Origin: Imbricaverruca yamaguchii
Taxonomy: Eukaryota > Arthropoda > Thecostraca > Neoverrucidae
DNA length: 64,000 nt
Assembly (NCBI GenBank): GCA_034440575.1
Contig: JAOTOL010001633.1
Coordinates: forward strand, 961,001 to 1,025,000
Reading direction: 5' to 3'
Below, one piece after another: positions 61,048-64,000 of the stretch (positions are counted from its first letter, which is position 1; every line of letters begins with the position of its first letter). Under the pieces are notes generated by a model. That model was not told the origin of the DNA and searched no databases. It saw only the letters and a list, made by a program, of their open reading frames with translations. The translations under genes and the position numbers were made by a program.

Positions 61048-61059
61048 TGTGTACAGTCG

Positions 61060-62620
61060 CAGTAGTGTTTTCCTGTGTCCGCCCCAGTCTGTGCCTGCAA
61101 GTGCACGTATAATGTTGACGCGCTTCGCGCTTCGCTTCGTGATGTCGGTGATATGATGGGTGTTGAAACTGAGTTTTTCGTCTAAATGCACTCCTAGGAA
61201 CTTGAAAATGTTTACCTGCTCGATGGCATTGCCATCGATTTTAAGTAACGTTTTCGGTGTGGAGCGGAGACGACTGTATGTGACAGTAGCAGATTTTTCT
61301 GCGGATAGGGTAAAGCCCCAAGTTTTGCACCACTTTGTAACGTGGTCTAGTCATGCTTGAAGTTTTTTTTAGCTTTAAGGAAGCATTGTGATGTTGTCCA
61401 AATTGCTATGTCGTCCGCGAAAAGTGAGTATTAAAGTGAAGTGTCCGCGTGGTCGGCAAGTATGTCGTTGATCATGATGATGAAAAGGCTCGGTAAAAGT
61501 ACGCTCCCCTGAGCCAGGCCCTCCTCCTGAGTTGTGGTGTTTGATGTGCCCCTGCCGCATCGGACCCTAAGAGTACCATCTCTGAGGAAGTTGAGAATGA
61601 AGTGTGCCATGTGTCCGCGTAGGCCTATCTTATGGAGTTTGTGTGTCAGCGCTGACTTGTGTACTCGGTCGAAGGCGGCAATGATGTCTAGGTAGGCAGC
61701 TATTGTTGTGCGTTTAATGTATAGACCACTTTTGATGTTATGCACTAACCTAATGAGATTGTCTGTAGTTGACTATTTCCGTTGGAAGCCGCATTGAAAT
61801 TCGTCGAGCAGGTCGCTATGTTCCAGAAATTTCCTCAATCGTGTGTTGACCATGCGTTCGACCAGCTTGCTAGCACTGCCAGTAAGTGAGATGGGTCTAT
61901 AGCAGTGGTTCTCAAACTTTTTGATGTGGCGACCCCTGTGTATCCGGAGCGTCGCGCCGCGACCCCACATTCTGTACTTTTTATTATAGTGGTCTGTATT
62001 TTGTTACTTGCGAAGCATCACCCATACATTTACAGGTAGTGCATGCATTTATGGCGACGGTAACTTTCCAGCACGGATATCCGGGGTCAGTCGGCAGTTT
62101 TACTGTTAAGTGGCCAATAAAGCAGGAATTTTCTATTCTGGTCAAGTGGAAAGTGCAAAGTACAATGAGGTCTGAAAAATGTGTATTCGAGCTAGATACA
62201 TGAAAACAAGCCAACGCCAGTTTTGTGAGACGGATGGGCTTGTTTTCCCCGCACAATTTTTTATCAGAGCGCAACGGACCAGATGTGTCGGGTCAATTCA
62301 CAGTCGATGATTGCTCGCGACCCCACCAGAAGGGCCCCGCGACCCCAGCTGGAGTCGCGACCCCTAGTTAGAGAACCACTGGTCTATAGCCTTTTGGGGT
62401 GGAGTGATCTTTGTGCTGCTTTGGTAATGGTATGACTACGCTCTCCCGCCAGGATCCGGGAAACGTGTCGCTTTGGTACAGTTCATTTATGGCCGTTAGT
62501 AGATACGTTAGGGAGCTTTTGCTAAGACGTTTAAGAAACTGGTAATGGATGTCGTCCGGCCCAACCGACGTGTTTCCACACTTTCTGAGGGCAAGGTGTA
62601 ATTCGTGCAAAGTGAATGAC
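61060..62620 (-). pseudogene. LINE ORF2 reverse transcriptase domain
   Basis: Motifs are visible in three frames. SVGPDDIHYQFLKRL is the N-terminal part. STPKGYR lies before the hAT insertion and PISLTGSASKLVERM after it. AYLDIIAAFDRVHKSAL is motif A with the catalytic Asp. GLAQGSVLLPSLF is motif B. SLFADDIAIW at about 61400-61427 is motif C with both Asp (FADD at 61410-61421). GHRKTLLRLYTS is in the thumb. Frame changes fall between A and the preceding block and between B and C, so the enzyme is broken although its catalytic residues remain. It would copy element RNA at a nicked target. Confidence 0.9.
61895..62389. mobile_element. 479-bp non-autonomous hAT-type element with 8-bp target duplication
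   Basis: The element spans 61903-62381. It starts CAGTGGTTCTCAAACTTTTT and ends, reverse-complemented, CAGTGGTTCTCTAACTAGGG. GTCTATAG is duplicated at 61895-61902 and 62382-62389. Eight-base duplications and CAGTGGTTCTC-type ends are hallmarks of hAT (Charlie-like) transposons. It has no transposase frame. Removal restores the RT reading across the site, so it landed after the LINE. Confidence 0.93.
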
Positions 62621-63239
62621 TGATTGTAGATTTCTCTATTGTTAGAGCTAAATTTGCTTTGGAGGCAAGGGCGTCTAGAACGCTTACTATAGTGGTGTCT
62701 TAGTTGCTGTTACCCGATACGCTGGCGTAGTGTAGTTTAAAGTGGTCTACGACTTGTTGTGGGTCAGTGATGTGCTATCCATTCACCGTCAGCTGGGGGA
62801 AGGGGCCTGGTGGTGGGCGTTTCAGGCTGAAGCGCTTCAGCAGGTCCCAGATTCTGCCGGTAGGTGTGAACCTATTGAATTGCGAGGCAAAAGACTGCCA
62901 AGAGTTTTGGCGTGCCGTAGGAATTGTGTACCGGCAGTGTTTTTGAGATTGTCTGTATGCTGATGTGTGTGCTTCGCACACGCATCTTTTGAATTGTTTG
63001 TGGGCACGGCGCCGTGCGGCGATTGCCTTTTGACAGTCCGTGGTCCACCATGGCGTAGATGGCCTTTTTCATAGGTTTGTTACTTTTTAGGACTGAGTCT
63101 TGTGCTACTGAGCTGATGGCCCTTAGGATTGTCTCTATCTTACTGGTATCTGAAGTTGCTAAGTTGAGGTCCACCTGTTCCTCGAATTTAGCCCAGTCCG
63201 CTCTTTTCAAATTCCAAGATTGTCTGAATAGCTTAGTGT

Positions 63240-63910
63240 GGTGGATAGCGTCCGTGATGAGCCTAATTGTGATTGGATAGTGGTCGCTCAGCCCGGGAAC
63301 GTCTGAAACTGACCAGTCAAATAGTGAGCTAAGTCGCGGGGTGCAGCACGTTAAGTCTATGCAGGTGTCCGATCCCAATAAGGTCGGGGTATGGCGGGTG
63401 GGGGCCCCGGTGTTAAGAAGAACCAAGTCGCGGTCCGAAATAAACTGGTGAATTTCGCGCCCTGTAGTGTCTGTCTGGTCGCCTCCTCATAAGGGGAGTT
63501 TTGCATTGAAGTCTCCCATAATGAGAACTGGTGTGGGGGGGGGGGGCTGAAGCAGCAGGTCGTTCAGCTCCTGTGGTGTCGGGGTTTCAGCTGACGGCGA
63601 AATGTATAGTGTGATTATTGTGGCAATGTGCAATTTTGAGGCTGACTGCTACGCAATTCAGGGGAGTATTTAACGTTACTCGACGATGAGGCATGCTGTT
63701 TGCTATGAGTATGGCTGCGCCCCATTTCCTATGTGGGCCGTTTACGTTGCTTAGGTGCCAAGTGTTATCTGGAATTTTGTTCCAAGTGGAGTCAGAATCT
63801 CGAAAGTGAGTTTCTTGGAGTGCAGCGAGTAGTTGTTTTTGTTGCAAGAATTCAGATTTAAATTCTATGAATTTGCCTGGAATACCTGCGGTGTTCCACT
63901 GCAGAAAAGT
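63240..63910 (-). pseudogene. LINE ORF2 APE-type endonuclease domain
   Basis: The start is marked by LQWNTAGIPGKF, then AALQETHF (the Glu that binds metal), then HRKWGAAILIAN. VLIMGDFNAKLPL holds the GDFN motif, and VPGLSDHYPITI is the SDH motif. The domain is complete in order; a stop (TGA/TAA-type) follows NAKLPL near 63490. The endonuclease nicks target DNA to prime reverse transcription. Confidence 0.9.
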
Positions 63911-64000
63911 CCCATTGCCGAACGTTTAGTGGCTGTCTATGTTCTTAGACTGGGGTAGTGTCGGTGTCGAGTTGGGGAGAAAGGTTGAATGGGTGAATGG

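Larger units (their letters stand above)
57178..64000 (-). mobile_element. I-clade-like non-LTR retrotransposon (LINE), interrupted
   Basis: Read on the minus strand: ORF2 from about 63930 to its stop at 57981, then a 3' UTR to about 57178 ending in a hairpin and an AT tail. Domains are in canonical order: endonuclease, reverse transcriptase, RNase H, zinc knuckle. Removing the two nested insertions (479 bp and about 1.7 kb) leaves about 3.75 kb for ORF2, the usual size. RNase H downstream of RT plus the terminal CxxC...HxxxxC fits the I-clade group better than Jockey, which lacks RNase H. ORF1 lies beyond the right edge. Stops and frameshifts make this copy inactive. A clade call would need alignment. 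Confidence 0.85.

Overview
The window is eukaryotic nuclear DNA, most likely from an arthropod. Evidence: two split genes with GT/AG introns, tRNA-derived SINEs, an I-clade-like LINE, a hAT-type element, a Crypton-like tyrosine-recombinase relic and GGTTAGGTTAGG-type strings. A crustacean-like animal is my guess; the sequence does not settle the taxon. There are no bacterial features such as operons, ribosome binding sites or CRISPR.

Only two cellular genes can be supported, both on the minus strand. (1) A WDR54 orthologue (21358-30307): five coding exons whose splice phases all agree, giving 315 codons against about 334 in human WDR54. Its introns are packed with minisatellites, and two of these have copied the gene's own splice junctions. 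(2) A gene for a long secreted protein (39776-43540): one 2-kb exon with a signal peptide plus two small 3' exons, 720 codons. I do not recognise the family.

The rest is repeats. There are about twenty tandem arrays (periods 9-65 bp), four loci of a degenerate G/C-run plus T-run repeat, long microsatellites, two inverted-repeat structures (near 36-37 kb and 52.5-53 kb), several SINEs and a MITE. Almost all long open frames away from the two genes are by-products of tandem arrays.

The right end (57.2-64 kb) is a minus-strand non-LTR retrotransposon. Its ORF2 (endonuclease, reverse transcriptase, RNase H, zinc knuckle) is broken by a 479-bp hAT-type insertion with an 8-bp target duplication, a 1.7-kb insertion with a 10-bp duplication, and small frameshifts. 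A second, plus-strand relic at 10.4-12.35 kb pairs a gag-like ORF1 with the same kind of 3' UTR and no ORF2.

The most interesting item is a family of about 55-bp sequences, a GGGCGC...GCGCCC hairpin plus a short simple-repeat tail. It occurs six times, all on the minus strand. Four copies have direct flanking repeats of 9-15 bp like target-site duplications, and a related hairpin sits at the 3' end of the LINE. They look like minimal LINE-mobilised retroposons.
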